Notes under the pieces: generated by a model
Told to the model about the DNA's origin: nothing
Databases searched by the model: none
Seen by the model: only the letters and a program-made list of their open reading frames with translations
NCBI RefSeq assembly: GCF_030817195.1
Contig: NZ_JAUSYZ010000001.1
Coordinates: forward strand, 5,136,196 to 5,200,195
DNA length: 64,000 nt
DNA from: Arthrobacter globiformis
GTDB lineage: Bacteria > Actinomycetota > Actinomycetes > Actinomycetales > Micrococcaceae
Reading direction: 5' to 3'
Shown here: positions 1-7,618 of the stretch, in pieces
Numbering within the stretch: the stretch's first letter is position 1
Layout of the letters: each line of letters opens with the position of its first letter
Translations under genes and position numbers: made by a program

Positions 1-131
1 AGCCGGGGCTTGCCCGGGGCGTCGTCGGCGGCGAGTTTGCGGCCCGCCAACAGGGCATCGGCGAGCGCCAGCGGTTCCCCGCTGTCCGGATCAACGATCA
101 GGAGCTCTTCCTCCACGCCAAAAGTCCGCAT
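1..131 (-). CDS. Carboxylate-amine ligase, YbdK/GCS2 family (N-terminal fragment)
   Basis: Only the first 43 or so codons lie in the window; the gene runs off the left edge. The translated start MRTFGVEEELLIVDPDSG is the typical N-terminus of the YbdK-type glutamate-cysteine ligase family 2 (ATP-dependent carboxylate-amine ligases), with the conserved G-V-E-E-E-L-L strand. Family members have weak glutamate-cysteine ligase activity; the physiological substrate is usually unknown. The ATG at 131 was chosen because it gives the family's usual N-terminus. No strong ribosome binding site is visible. The gene is divergent from nothing nearby: the next gene, the HTH-MurA fusion, is on the same strand and ends at 285, with a repeat cluster between the two. 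Confidence 0.8.
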   Translation of the reverse strand, partial: MRTFGVEEELLIVDPDSGEPLALADALLAGRKLAADDAPGKPR

Positions 132-178
132 GCCTACATTGTGCGCCAGACCAGCGAATACGTCCCCGACATGACGAA

Positions 179-283
179 GCGCGAACGGACACTTGTGGCC
201 CCTAACCCGCGAGCCAACGGGGCTTAAGTGTTCGCTCGCGCTTCCTTGAATGGGCTTAAGTGTTCGCTCGCGCTCGAAGTGGC
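179..283. repeat. 32-bp-period intergenic repeat, CTTAAG type, site 1
   Basis: Two direct units start at 220 and 252, exactly 32 bp apart, each opening with GGGCTTAAGTGTTCGCTCG and differing only in their last third. A third, diverged unit lies in inverted orientation at 179-202 (GCGCGAACGGACACTT then GTGGCCCC), so 179-241 can fold into a hairpin. The cluster fills the gap between the HTH-MurA stop codon (285-287) and the start of the ligase gene. The same core returns at 18454-18517. Confidence 0.75.
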
Positions 284-284
284 G

Positions 285-1808
285 TCAGTCCTGGAAGTAC
301 TCGATTTTGGCGCCGATGGTGTTGAGCCGCTCGGCGAGGTCCTCGTAACCGCGCTCAATGACGTAGATGTTGCGCAGCTCGGATACGCCGCGAGCCGCCA
401 GCATGGCCAGCAGCAGGCAGGCGGCCGGACGCAGCGCGGGCGGGCAGCCCACCTCGGCGGCACGCCACCGGGTGGGTCCGTTGACGTAGATCCGGTGCGG
501 GTCCAGCAGCTGCACCCGCGCGCCCAGCTTGTTCAGCTCCGTCAGGTAGATCGCGCGGTTCTCGTAGACCCAGTCGTGGATCATGGTCTGGCCCTCGGCG
601 TTGCCGGCGATCACCGCGAAGAACGGCAGGTTGTCGATGTTCAGCCCGGGGAAGGGCATCGGGTGGATTTTGTCCTCGGGCGCACGCAGTTCGGAGGGCT
701 TGGTGGTCACGTCCACCAGCCGGGTGCGCCCGTTGCGGGCCATGTACTCGCCGGAGACCTCCAGCTGCTGGCCCATCTGCTCCAGCGTGGCCAGCTCGAT
801 CTCCATGAATTCGATGGGCACACGGCGGATGGTCACCTCGGAGTTGGTGACGATGCCGGCGGTGATCAGGCTCATCGCCTCGATGGGGTCTTCCGACGGG
901 AAGTACTCGATGTCGACGTCGATGGTCGGCTTGCCGGTGATCTTCAGCGTGGTGGTCCCGACGCCGTCGATCTCCACGCCCAGCCGTTGCAGGTAGAAGC
1001 AGAGGTCCTGGACCATGTAGTTGGGGCTGGCGTTGCGGATGACCGTGGTGCCGCAGCGGTGGGCAGCCGCCATGATGGCGTTTTCGGTCACGGTGTCACC
1101 GCGTTCGGTCAGCACGAACGAGCGGTCGAGGTCGTCGGTCGGGGGTGCCTGAACGGCGTAGAAGCCGGAGCTGGCCTCCACGGACAGACCGAACTGGCGG
1201 AGTGCCTGCATGTGCGGCTCCACGGTGCGGATGCCCAGATCGCAGCCGCCGGCGTAGGGCAGCCGGTATTCATCCGTTTCATCAAGCAGCGGGCCCAGCA
1301 GCATGATGACGCTGCGGGTCCGGCGCGCGGCCTCGACGTCCATGGACGCCAGGTCAAGGTCCGCGGGGCGGCGCAGGCGGAGGTCGTTGTCGTTCAGCCA
1401 GGTGCATTCGACGCCGATGCTGCTCAGAACCTCGACGATGCGGTTGACTTCCTCGATGCGGGCCAGCCGGCGCAGCGTCGTGGTGCCGCGGTTGATGAGG
1501 CTGGCACAAAGAAGAGCGACCCCGGCGTTCTTGCTGGTGTTGACGTCAACGGCACCCGAAAGCGTCCGGCCGCCCTCCACGCGGAGGTGGGTCATCTGGG
1601 ATTTGCCGAGCTGGACGATGCTGCGGCCGAAGATCGCCTCCAGGCGCTGGATCATTTTCAGGCTCAGGTTCTGCTTGCCCTGTTCCATGCGGGCCACGGC
1701 ACTCTGGCTGGTGCCAAGTTCCGCGGCCAGCTGGCCCTGGGTCCACCCCTTCTGGCCGCGGGCGTCGCGGAGCAGAAGGCCGACGTGTTCAGGGGTCTGT
1801 TGAGTCAT
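285..1808 (-). CDS. murA: XRE helix-turn-helix fused to UDP-GlcNAc 1-carboxyvinyltransferase (MurA)
   Basis: 507 aa from the ATG at 1808 (an in-frame TTG two codons upstream is possible). Residues about 8-68 form an XRE-type HTH (GWTQGQLAAELGTSQSAVAR). Residues about 75-505 are an EPSP-synthase-like MurA domain, which transfers enolpyruvate from PEP to UDP-GlcNAc in the first committed step of peptidoglycan synthesis. The Lys-Asn pair is at 93-94 (TSKNAG) and the catalytic Cys at about 189 (YAGGCDLG), so the enzyme looks intact. Standard MurA is about 420 aa without an HTH. Arg after the Cys loop is kept but the local sequence (GIRTVEPH) differs from the usual GARPVDLH. It may be a regulatory paralogue rather than the main MurA. 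Two inverted repeats lie just upstream and may be autoregulatory sites. Confidence 0.9.
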   Translation of the reverse strand: MTQQTPEHVGLLLRDARGQKGWTQGQLAAELGTSQSAVARMEQGKQNLSLKMIQRLEAIFGRSIVQLGKSQMTHLRVEGGRTLSGAVDVNTSKNAGVALLCASLINRGTTTLRRLARIEEVNRIVEVLSSIGVECTWLNDNDLRLRRPADLDLASMDVEAARRTRSVIMLLGPLLDETDEYRLPYAGGCDLGIRTVEPHMQALRQFGLSVEASSGFYAVQAPPTDDLDRSFVLTERGDTVTENAIMAAAHRCGTTVIRNASPNYMVQDLCFYLQRLGVEIDGVGTTTLKITGKPTIDVDIEYFPSEDPIEAMSLITAGIVTNSEVTIRRVPIEFMEIELATLEQMGQQLEVSGEYMARNGRTRLVDVTTKPSELRAPEDKIHPMPFPGLNIDNLPFFAVIAGNAEGQTMIHDWVYENRAIYLTELNKLGARVQLLDPHRIYVNGPTRWRAAEVGCPPALRPAACLLLAMLAARGVSELRNIYVIERGYEDLAERLNTIGAKIEYFQD

Positions 1809-1818
1809 GGACAAAAAT

Positions 1819-1829
1819 ATATCAGATAT
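1819..1829. promoter_or_regulatory. AT-rich palindrome before the HTH-MurA start
   Basis: ATATC-A-GATAT is a perfect 5-bp inverted repeat ending 11 bp upstream of the ATG at 1808, in an AT-rich patch of an otherwise GC-rich region. It is placed where a promoter -10 or an operator would be. The XRE domain of the downstream protein makes autoregulation plausible, but nothing in the sequence proves it. Confidence 0.45.
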
Positions 1830-1882
1830 GAGTTATTTCGTCGCATCGGTGCGGATAATTCGAGGAGAGCGCCCTTGATATA

Positions 1883-1913
1883 CCCGTTACACGCATAAAC
1901 TTTCAGTAACGGG
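1883..1913. promoter_or_regulatory. 8-bp inverted repeat in the murA / GH25-like divergent region
   Basis: CCCGTTAC (1883-1890) and GTAACGGG (1906-1913) are perfect complements separated by 15 bp. The repeat lies between two divergently transcribed genes, so it is more likely an operator or paired half-sites than a terminator. There is no T-tract on either side. Confidence 0.45.
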
Positions 1914-2046
1914 CCGGAGTGGTGTGACAGAATCCGTGGAGGCGTCCGCCGTCTTCGTCAAGCGCCTGCGCCCGCCTTGACCGCGGAGCGTATCCGGGAG
2001 CAAGCTAGCGGTACCTGTTGCGGCCATAAGGGAACGGGAGGCCGCC

Positions 2047-3051
2047 GTGTCCATTTTCAGCTCCGCTGTGCTTACCAGGAGGCGCCCGGCCGGGCGCCGG
2101 GCTTCAGCGCTGCTGTCCTTCATGGTCGCCACCGCCGTGGGTTTCATCCCGGGACCGAGGCTCGACGACGGCGCGCCGCCGGCCCCCGAATCGACCGTCA
2201 CCGAGGCCTCGCCCCGGGCTTCGGCCGCTCCCGGCGGCGCCGCGCAGGCGGAGCCGCCCGCGTCCCGGCAATCCCCGCAGCCGGCCAACCGGCAACCCGC
2301 GCGGCAGCCGTCAGGGTCCGCCTCCGCCCTGCCTGGCGACGAAACTGGCGACGAAACCCTGCTGGGCAACGACGTCTCTTGGCCGCAGTGCAACGGCGAC
2401 CTGCCTGACAACCCTGCGTTCGCGATTGTCGGGGTCAATAACGGGCTGGCGAACACCACCAACCCGTGCCTCCACCAGCAGCTTGACTGGGCGGATGACT
2501 CTGCCGGCGGGACCGGCCAGCCGCGGCTGGCGCTCTACGTGAACACGGCTAACCCGGGGCTGCGAGGCTCCTGGTGGCCGACGAACAACGAGTACGGCGG
2601 CGAGGTCGTGGCCAACCCGTACGGCACCTGCCAGGGGCAGGACGACGCGGCGTGCGCCTACATGTACGGGTACGCCAAGGCCTTCGACGATGCCTACCTC
2701 CGCACCATTTCCGAGCCTGGGACGTACCTCTGGTGGCTGGACGTGGAGACGGGCAACAGCTGGTCAGGCGACAGGAACGCGAACCGGGCGGACCTCGAAG
2801 GCATGGCCGACTTTTTCCACAGCATCGGCGCCAGGGTGGGCATCTACTCCTCCGCCCGGCAGTGGGGGCAGATCGTGGGCGAAGTGGGATCGGCCAGCAG
2901 CCTCTACTCGCTGCCAAGCTGGCTTGCCGGCGCGCGCACCGCCGCCGTGGCCAATAGCATGTGTTCCGCGGCGCCCCTCACCGCGGGCGGCAGGGTGGTC
3001 CTCACCCAGTTCGTGGCAGACGGCTTCGACCACGACCACTCCTGCATCTGA
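2047..3051 (+). CDS. Secreted glycoside-hydrolase-like protein (GH25-like/DUF1906 type)
   Basis: 334 aa from a GTG with GGAGG seven bases upstream. A basic N-terminus (RRRPAGRRAS) and a hydrophobic stretch at about 20-33 suggest a signal peptide. Residues 40-105 are a low-complexity Pro/Ala/Ser linker. From about 107 (GNDVSWPQC) to the end is a TIM-barrel glycosidase-like fold, with an Asp-x-Glu pair in WWLDVETGNSW near residue 228 where GH25 lysozymes carry their catalytic acids. Several paired cysteines fit an extracellular protein. A role in cell-wall cleavage or binding is inferred from the fold; substrate is unknown. Confidence 0.75.
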   Translation: MSIFSSAVLTRRRPAGRRASALLSFMVATAVGFIPGPRLDDGAPPAPESTVTEASPRASAAPGGAAQAEPPASRQSPQPANRQPARQPSGSASALPGDETGDETLLGNDVSWPQCNGDLPDNPAFAIVGVNNGLANTTNPCLHQQLDWADDSAGGTGQPRLALYVNTANPGLRGSWWPTNNEYGGEVVANPYGTCQGQDDAACAYMYGYAKAFDDAYLRTISEPGTYLWWLDVETGNSWSGDRNANRADLEGMADFFHSIGARVGIYSSARQWGQIVGEVGSASSLYSLPSWLAGARTAAVANSMCSAAPLTAGGRVVLTQFVADGFDHDHSCI

Positions 3052-3062
3052 GGCCGGCCGGG

Positions 3063-3103
3063 AACATTAGAGCCGAAACATTAGACGTCGGGAACATTAG
3101 ACT
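3063..3103 (+). promoter_or_regulatory. Triple AACATTAGA repeat with leaderless -10 box
   Basis: AACATTAGA occurs at 3063, 3077 and 3093. The third copy overlaps TAGACT (3098-3103), a TANNNT -10 box whose last base is 7 nt before the ATG at 3111. The expected transcript would start at or next to the start codon. The two upstream copies may be duplicated promoter cores or binding sites. Confidence 0.6.
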
Positions 3104-3110
3104 CGGCGCC

Positions 3111-3605
3111 ATGGATCCCACCTGCAATGTCCGCCAGGCCGCACCCGAAGACGCTGAGGCCCTAGCCCGGCTCCACCTGGAATGCTGGCGCGAAACGTAT
3201 GCCCACCTGCTTTCACCGGGCTTTATGGCCAAGCAGGGCGTGGAAGGGCGGCTGGCCATGTGGCGGCAACTCCTGGCCGGACCGCACGCGGGCCGCCATT
3301 ACGTAGCGGTCGACGACGGGACGCTGGTGGGGTTTGCCGGTGCGTTTCCGCCCGAGGACGGGGTGCGGGAGCAGACCGAGCTCTGGGGCATCTATCTTCT
3401 CGCCTCCCACCAAGGCAGGGGCCTGGGCCAGGCCCTGCTCGATGCCTCGATCGGGAATGAAGCGGCTGCGCTGTGGGTGGCCGAGGACAACCCGGGCGCC
3501 CAGGCCTTCTACCAGCGCAACGGCTTCGTCTTCACCGGCGCCAAGGACACGATCGAGGACTGGGAAGGGCTGGCCGAGGTCCGGATGGCACGGCCTGCTG
3601 GCTAG
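3111..3605 (+). CDS. GNAT family N-acetyltransferase
   Basis: 164 aa. The fold runs the whole length: an N-terminal VRQAAPEDAEALARLH strand/helix, a core strand (TELWGIYLLASHQ) and the acetyl-CoA pyrophosphate loop HQGRGLGQALL at about residues 104-114, followed by LWVAEDNPGAQAFYQRNGF, the usual motif B. Acceptor substrate cannot be told. The ATG at 3111 is preferred to upstream in-frame starts because a TANNNT box sits 7 nt before it and the resulting N-terminus matches the domain start. Its stop codon overlaps the stop of the convergent ykoC gene by two bases. Confidence 0.85.
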   Translation: MDPTCNVRQAAPEDAEALARLHLECWRETYAHLLSPGFMAKQGVEGRLAMWRQLLAGPHAGRHYVAVDDGTLVGFAGAFPPEDGVREQTELWGIYLLASHQGRGLGQALLDASIGNEAAALWVAEDNPGAQAFYQRNGFVFTGAKDTIEDWEGLAEVRMARPAG

Positions 3606-4405
3606 GAGCCCTCAAGCCACACCATGTTCCACGTACCGGCCCACAGCGCGGCGGCCACAGCGCCGACGGCGATCACGACTCCGCCGAGCACCACCCAGAC
3701 GTCCAGCACACTGTAGGTGGACACGCGCGCCCAGGTCCGGCTGGCCCCGCCGAATCCGCGGGCCTCCATGGTCACGGCAAGGCGGGTGGCGCGGCGGATG
3801 GCCTGGACCAGGAGGCCGAAGCTCTGCCCCAGGGTGGCCCGCATCCGCTGCCACGGGTTGCCGCGCGATCCGACGCCACGGGCGCGCCGGGCCATGCCGA
3901 TGGTCTGCCACTCCTCGGCCATCAGCCCGACCAGCCGCATCGCGGCCAGGGTCCCCAGCACAAAACGATGCGGCAGCCGCGCCTTCTGGGCGAGGGCGTC
4001 CGCCAGGTCGGTGGGATCGGTGCAGCTCATCAGCAGCACCGCAGGCAGGGCGATGGCCAGGCCCCGCAGCAGAAAACCCAGCCCCAGCTGAAGGGAACCT
4101 TCGCTCATGGACCAGAGTCCGACGTCGAGCAGTATCCTTCCGCTGTCCGGCGCCAGGATGGAGGTGCTCCAGCCGCCCACAGCGGCAGCCAGGATCAGCG
4201 GCCACCCGCGCTGCCACAGCAGCGAAAACGTCAACCCGGCCAGCGGAAAGACCAGCAGCTCACACGCGAGCGCCACCGAGGCGGACATCCAGTCGATGGA
4301 CAGCGCCAGCACCAGGGTGATCAGGAAGACCGCGGCGAATTTGGCCAGCGGATTGGCGCGTGTCAGCACTGCCCGGTTTCCGGCGAGTGTCAGTGCTTCC
4401 CTCAT
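3602..4405 (-). CDS. ykoC: ECF transporter transmembrane subunit (EcfT/YkoC type)
   Basis: 267 aa integral membrane protein with 5-6 hydrophobic segments and the EcfT/CbiQ signature MARRARGVGSRGNPW near residue 170, the Ala-Arg-Gly coupling helices that contact the ATPases, plus a second similar motif (TMEARGFGGAS) near 210. It is the energy-coupling membrane scaffold of an energy-coupling-factor importer. The ATG overlaps the stop of ykoD (ATGA), so the three genes form one translationally coupled operon. The TPP riboswitch upstream of ykoE places it in thiamine or HMP uptake. Confidence 0.9.
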   Translation of the reverse strand: MREALTLAGNRAVLTRANPLAKFAAVFLITLVLALSIDWMSASVALACELLVFPLAGLTFSLLWQRGWPLILAAAVGGWSTSILAPDSGRILLDVGLWSMSEGSLQLGLGFLLRGLAIALPAVLLMSCTDPTDLADALAQKARLPHRFVLGTLAAMRLVGLMAEEWQTIGMARRARGVGSRGNPWQRMRATLGQSFGLLVQAIRRATRLAVTMEARGFGGASRTWARVSTYSVLDVWVVLGGVVIAVGAVAAALWAGTWNMVWLEGS

Positions 4406-6054
4406 GTCGCCGCCTGTTCTGACGTTGGTTCGGCTTCTGAAGCCGGCTCAACGGGCCTGGGCTCGGGCCGTCCGCCGGAGCCCAGCCGCAGCTCGGTGCC
4501 GCCGAGCACATGGGTGAACTCCTCGTCGTGCGTGACGGACACGACCGCCGTGCCGGCGTCGAGCAGCTCGGAAAGGAATGAGGCAAGCTCCGCCCAGGTG
4601 TTGGCATCCTGGCCGAAGGTCGGCTCGTCCAGGACCAGCACCTGCGGGTGAGCGGCCAGGACGGTGGCCACGGACAGCCGGCGTTTCTCCCCGCCGGACA
4701 GCGTGTACGGGTTGGCGTCCACGAGATGCGTGAGGCGTAGGCGCTCCAGCAGCTCGTCAACGCGGTCTTCGCCGTGGCCCAGATGGCGCGGGCCGAACTG
4801 CAGCTCGTCCAGGACGCGGCCGGTGACGAACTGGTGCTCGGGTTCCTGGAACACCGTGCCGATCCGGGCGATCAGCTGCTCGGCCCTCCACTTGTACGGG
4901 TCAATTCCGGCTCCGCCACTCAACTCAACAGTCGCGGAGACCTTGCCGTCCACCGGCGGCAGCAGCCCGGCGAGGGTCAGCGCAAAGGTGGACTTGCCGG
5001 CGCCGTTGGGACCCGTGACCGTCAGCGCCTCCCCCGCCCGGACCTGTGCCGTGACGTCCCGCAGTACGGGCTCGGGCGGTACGGAGCGGAAGCCGCGGCG
5101 CCGGGGCCGTTCCCGCGAGACGGCGAGCTTTTCGGCGGCGAGCAGCAGCCGGCCGCCGTCAATGCCTGGGACACCGGCAGCCAGACGGCGCCGGGTTTCG
5201 GGGACGTAGCCCGGGACCCAGACGCCGGCCGCGGTAAGCATCCCGCGGGCCTGCTCGAGGACCTCGTCCGGCGTCCCGTCGATCAGTACCGCGCCGTTCG
5301 CCGCGGACCCCGGCTGCAGGACCACGATGCGGTCCACCAGGTCTTTCCAGGCCGCGACCCGGTGCTCCACCACCACCAGGGTGGCCCCGGTCTTGTCGAG
5401 GCAGCGGCCCACCGCGTCCCGGACCTCCAGGACGCCGGCCGGGTCGAGGTTCGCGGTCGGCTCGTCCAGCAGGATGAGTCCCGGACGCATCGCCAGGATG
5501 CCGGCGAGCGCCAGGCGCTGCTTCTGGCCGCCGGACAGGGCAGACGTCGGGTGGTTCAGCGGCAGGTGCGACAGTCCGACGTCGTCCAGTGCCTCATGCA
5601 CGCGGCGCCAGATCTCCTCGCGGGGCACCGAGAGGTTCTCGGCGCCGAAGGCGACGTCGTCGCCCAGGCGGGAGAGCACCACCTGGGTTTCCGGGTCCTG
5701 CTGCATGAGTCCGGCACGGCCCCGTTGCGCGCGCGGTGGCGCGCCGTCGATGAGCAGCTCGCCGCTCTCATCCGCGTCGTCGCGGTCCGCTGCCCCGGTG
5801 TCTAGTGTCCCGGCGTCAAGGGTCCCGTCCGCGGAACTGCTGCCCGCGTCGCTGTCCCCCAGCACGCCAGCCAGGGCATGAAGCAGCGTGGACTTACCGG
5901 CCCCGGAAGGGCCCAGCAGCAGGACGCGTTCGCCGGGGCGGATGTCCAGGTCCAGGGCGTGGACGGCGGGTTTGGTGCGGCCGGCGTGGCGCCAGCCCCA
6001 CCCACGGGCGTGTACCGCGGCGGGGCGGACCGCGCCGTCGTGTTGTCCGGGCAT
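4402..6054 (-). CDS. ykoD: ECF transporter ATPase with two fused ABC domains (YkoD type)
   Basis: 550 aa with two complete ABC cassettes in one chain. First: Walker A GPSGAGKST at 48-56, signature LSGGQKQRL, Walker B LILLDEPT. Second: Walker A GPNGAGKST at about 345, signature LSGGEKRRL, Walker B VLVLDEPT. Fusion of the two ECF ATPases is the known arrangement in YkoD. A short acidic Asp/Ser/Gly insert (DSDAGSSSADGTLDAGTLD) lies between the first Walker A and the Q-loop region. The start overlaps the ykoE stop as TAATG, and the end overlaps ykoC as ATGA. It powers import of thiamine or its pyrimidine precursor. Confidence 0.93.
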   Translation of the reverse strand: MPGQHDGAVRPAAVHARGWGWRHAGRTKPAVHALDLDIRPGERVLLLGPSGAGKSTLLHALAGVLGDSDAGSSSADGTLDAGTLDTGAADRDDADESGELLIDGAPPRAQRGRAGLMQQDPETQVVLSRLGDDVAFGAENLSVPREEIWRRVHEALDDVGLSHLPLNHPTSALSGGQKQRLALAGILAMRPGLILLDEPTANLDPAGVLEVRDAVGRCLDKTGATLVVVEHRVAAWKDLVDRIVVLQPGSAANGAVLIDGTPDEVLEQARGMLTAAGVWVPGYVPETRRRLAAGVPGIDGGRLLLAAEKLAVSRERPRRRGFRSVPPEPVLRDVTAQVRAGEALTVTGPNGAGKSTFALTLAGLLPPVDGKVSATVELSGGAGIDPYKWRAEQLIARIGTVFQEPEHQFVTGRVLDELQFGPRHLGHGEDRVDELLERLRLTHLVDANPYTLSGGEKRRLSVATVLAAHPQVLVLDEPTFGQDANTWAELASFLSELLDAGTAVVSVTHDEEFTHVLGGTELRLGSGGRPEPRPVEPASEAEPTSEQAAT

Positions 6055-6674
6055 TAGGAGAAGACGGGCTCCGTCGCTGCCTTGCGGGACGCGAAGGAGC
6101 TCAGCACACCGGTCTTGGCCAGGCCGCGGGTGGCGATCCAGGACAGGGCGCCGGCGATGACTGCGCCGGAGATGGCGCAGAACACGATGTACGCGAACTT
6201 GTCACCCGCGGCGTAGGCGATGTTCCAGCCCCACGGCGCGAAGGAGTCGTTGAGGCCGCAGAACAGCCCGGCCCCGGCGCCTGCCAGCAGCGAGGCGGGG
6301 AGGTTGAACTTCCGGTACACCAAAGCGGCGAACACGAGCTCCGCGCCCAGGCCCTGGAGGACGCCGGAGATCAGCACCGTGGTGCCGTACTGCGAGCCCA
6401 TGAGGAGTTCACCCGTGGCTGCCACCGTTTCGCAGAACAGGGCCGCGCCGGGCTTGCGGATGATGAGCATCCCCAGTACCGCCGGAATCATCCAGCCTCC
6501 GGCGTACAGGCCGGTCAGCGGCGGGTAGACGGCGTTGATGGGGGCGGAGATGAGGTTGGCACCCTGGGACCACGCCCAGAAGATCACGCCGCCGGCAACG
6601 GCGATGAGCGCCGCCACGACGATGTCGGCCACGCGCCAGTTGTAGCTGGTCTTCTTGATTGCTGCAGTTGTCAT
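6054..6674 (-). CDS. ykoE: ECF transporter substrate-binding (S) subunit, YkoE family
   Basis: 206 aa, about six membrane segments, highly similar in pattern to YkoE, the S component for thiamine or hydroxymethylpyrimidine. The ATG at 6674 is preferred because AGGAGG lies 6 nt upstream (6681-6686 on the plus strand) and because the N-terminus MTTAAIKKTSYNWRVADIVV fits the family; longer in-frame starts would run through the regulatory hairpins. It is the first gene of ykoE-ykoD-ykoC. The upstream TPP aptamer gives direct evidence that expression follows thiamine pyrophosphate levels. Confidence 0.92.
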   Translation of the reverse strand: MTTAAIKKTSYNWRVADIVVAALIAVAGGVIFWAWSQGANLISAPINAVYPPLTGLYAGGWMIPAVLGMLIIRKPGAALFCETVAATGELLMGSQYGTTVLISGVLQGLGAELVFAALVYRKFNLPASLLAGAGAGLFCGLNDSFAPWGWNIAYAAGDKFAYIVFCAISGAVIAGALSWIATRGLAKTGVLSSFASRKAATEPVFS

Positions 6675-6680
6675 GATGGT

Positions 6681-6699
6681 CCTCCTGAGGAACAGGAGG
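6681..6699 (-). promoter_or_regulatory. Shine-Dalgarno-sequestering hairpin of ykoE
   Basis: On the minus strand the sequence is CCTCCTG-TTCCT-CAGGAGG, a 7-bp stem with a 5-nt loop whose 3' arm contains the whole AGGAGG ribosome binding site of ykoE. This is the natural expression platform of the TPP riboswitch: when formed, it hides the ribosome binding site. Confidence 0.75.
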
Positions 6700-6711
6700 G
6701 GAAAGCGTTCC

Positions 6712-6746
6712 CCCGGCTGCCGGTGGCTTGGCCACCTGCTGCCGGG
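6712..6746 (-). promoter_or_regulatory. Two-tier hairpin between TPP aptamer and ykoE
   Basis: CCCGGC and GCCGGG pair outside, GGTGGC and GCCACC pair inside, with 4-nt symmetric internal loops and a 3-nt apical loop. It lies between the aptamer (ends 6761) and the SD hairpin. There is no U-tract after it, so it is more likely part of the switching structure than a classical terminator. Confidence 0.55.
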
Positions 6747-6760
6747 CACTTTGAGAACTC

Positions 6761-6884
6761 GACTCCCTTACGCCGGTACTAGCCGGATCAGGTTCGAGGG
6801 TCTGCGGCGGTCCGCACTCTCAGCGCCCATCCATGGTTGCGCTGGCAGTTGCCTTTGCATCCCGACGGCGGCGCTCCCCTGTCG
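6761..6884 (-). promoter_or_regulatory. TPP riboswitch (thi-box)
   Basis: Read on the minus strand, the conserved blocks appear in order: GGGGAGCGCC (P1/P2 side), GGGCGCTGAGAGTGCGG (the CTGAGA core of J3/2), GACCCTCGAACCTGATC, then GGCTAGTACCGGCGTAAGGG, which matches the classic thi-box 3' half (ACCTGATCTGG..AATGCCAGCG..AGGGA). It lies directly upstream of ykoE, with the sequestering hairpin between. Confidence 0.93.
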
Positions 6885-6997
6885 TGATAAATCTGCCCTT
6901 GTGGGCCGGTCCAGTTTACACCTCGGCGGCCACGGAATCCCGGGGCAGCTGTCACAATGCCGGAGTTTTCCTGCGCCGTCGGGACAGCTGTCCGGAG

Positions 6998-7003
6998 TAC
7001 ATT
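6998..7003 (+). promoter_or_regulatory. Leaderless -10 box TACATT
   Basis: TACATT ends 6 nt before the ATG at 7010. This TANNNT-to-ATG spacing is the actinobacterial leaderless pattern; no Shine-Dalgarno sequence precedes the start. Confidence 0.6.
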
Positions 7004-7009
7004 GGGGCC

Positions 7010-7561
7010 ATGACGCTACAGGACTCCGGCAGCACTGCCCTGCCCGTCTTTGACCCCGATGCCTCCGAGGAACAGCCGGCGGGATCCCTGGAAGCCCTGA
7101 TCGGTCAGATCGAGGGTGAAATCGCCGAACTGCAGTTCCCGAGGTTCAGCAAGGACGATGCCCTGGCGCTGGGCCTGGAACTGGTGGAACGCGGCAAGGA
7201 GGACAACCTGCCCATTGCCATCGACATCACCAAGGGCGAACAGGTCCTCTTCCACGTAGCGCTTGAGGGAGCCACCCCGGACAACGAGGGCTGGGTGCGG
7301 GCCAAGCAGCGGACTGCCGCGCGCTACGAGGAGCCCTCACTGCTGGTGGGCCTGCGCGGCAGGGTCGGCGGGGGACGGATCGAGGACAACGCCTGGTTCG
7401 ACCAGTCCACTTACGCTGCCCACGGCGGAGCCTTCCCCATCTATGTGCGGGACGTGGGAGCGGTGGCCGTGGTCACGGTGTCCGGGCTGCCGCAGAAGGC
7501 GGACCACGACCTCGTGGTGCAGGCGTTGCGGGAAATCCACCGGTCCATGCGGCTAGGCTAG
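7010..7561 (+). CDS. UPF0303 / heme-degrading-domain-like protein
   Basis: 183 aa. After a 30-residue acidic leader, residues about 28-180 match the UPF0303 family (HbpS/GlcG-like fold), including LELVERGKEDNLPIAIDITKGEQVLFHVALEGATPDNEGWVRAK and the GGAFPIYVRDVGAVAVVTVSGLPQKADHDLVVQ segment. Members are often annotated as heme-degrading or heme-binding, but the biochemical role of most is not established. The start at 7010 is supported by the TACATT box. It is divergent from the ykoEDC operon and may stand alone. Confidence 0.8.
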   Translation: MTLQDSGSTALPVFDPDASEEQPAGSLEALIGQIEGEIAELQFPRFSKDDALALGLELVERGKEDNLPIAIDITKGEQVLFHVALEGATPDNEGWVRAKQRTAARYEEPSLLVGLRGRVGGGRIEDNAWFDQSTYAAHGGAFPIYVRDVGAVAVVTVSGLPQKADHDLVVQALREIHRSMRLG

Positions 7562-7618
7562 CGCTTCATGCGGATAGGGTAGGAAAAGACCAGTGTTCAT
7601 CACGCGAGGAGTTCCGCA

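Noticed and set aside
228..1898. Long plus-strand reading frame of 556 codons antisense to HTH-MurA
   Set aside because: It is a shadow of the minus-strand gene: His/Gly/Ala/Val-rich, no domain, and the opposite strand has clear MurA motifs.
2961..3110. Longer N-terminus of the acetyltransferase
   Set aside because: It would overlap the end of the GH25-like gene and run through the promoter repeats; the family domain begins at the ATG at 3111.
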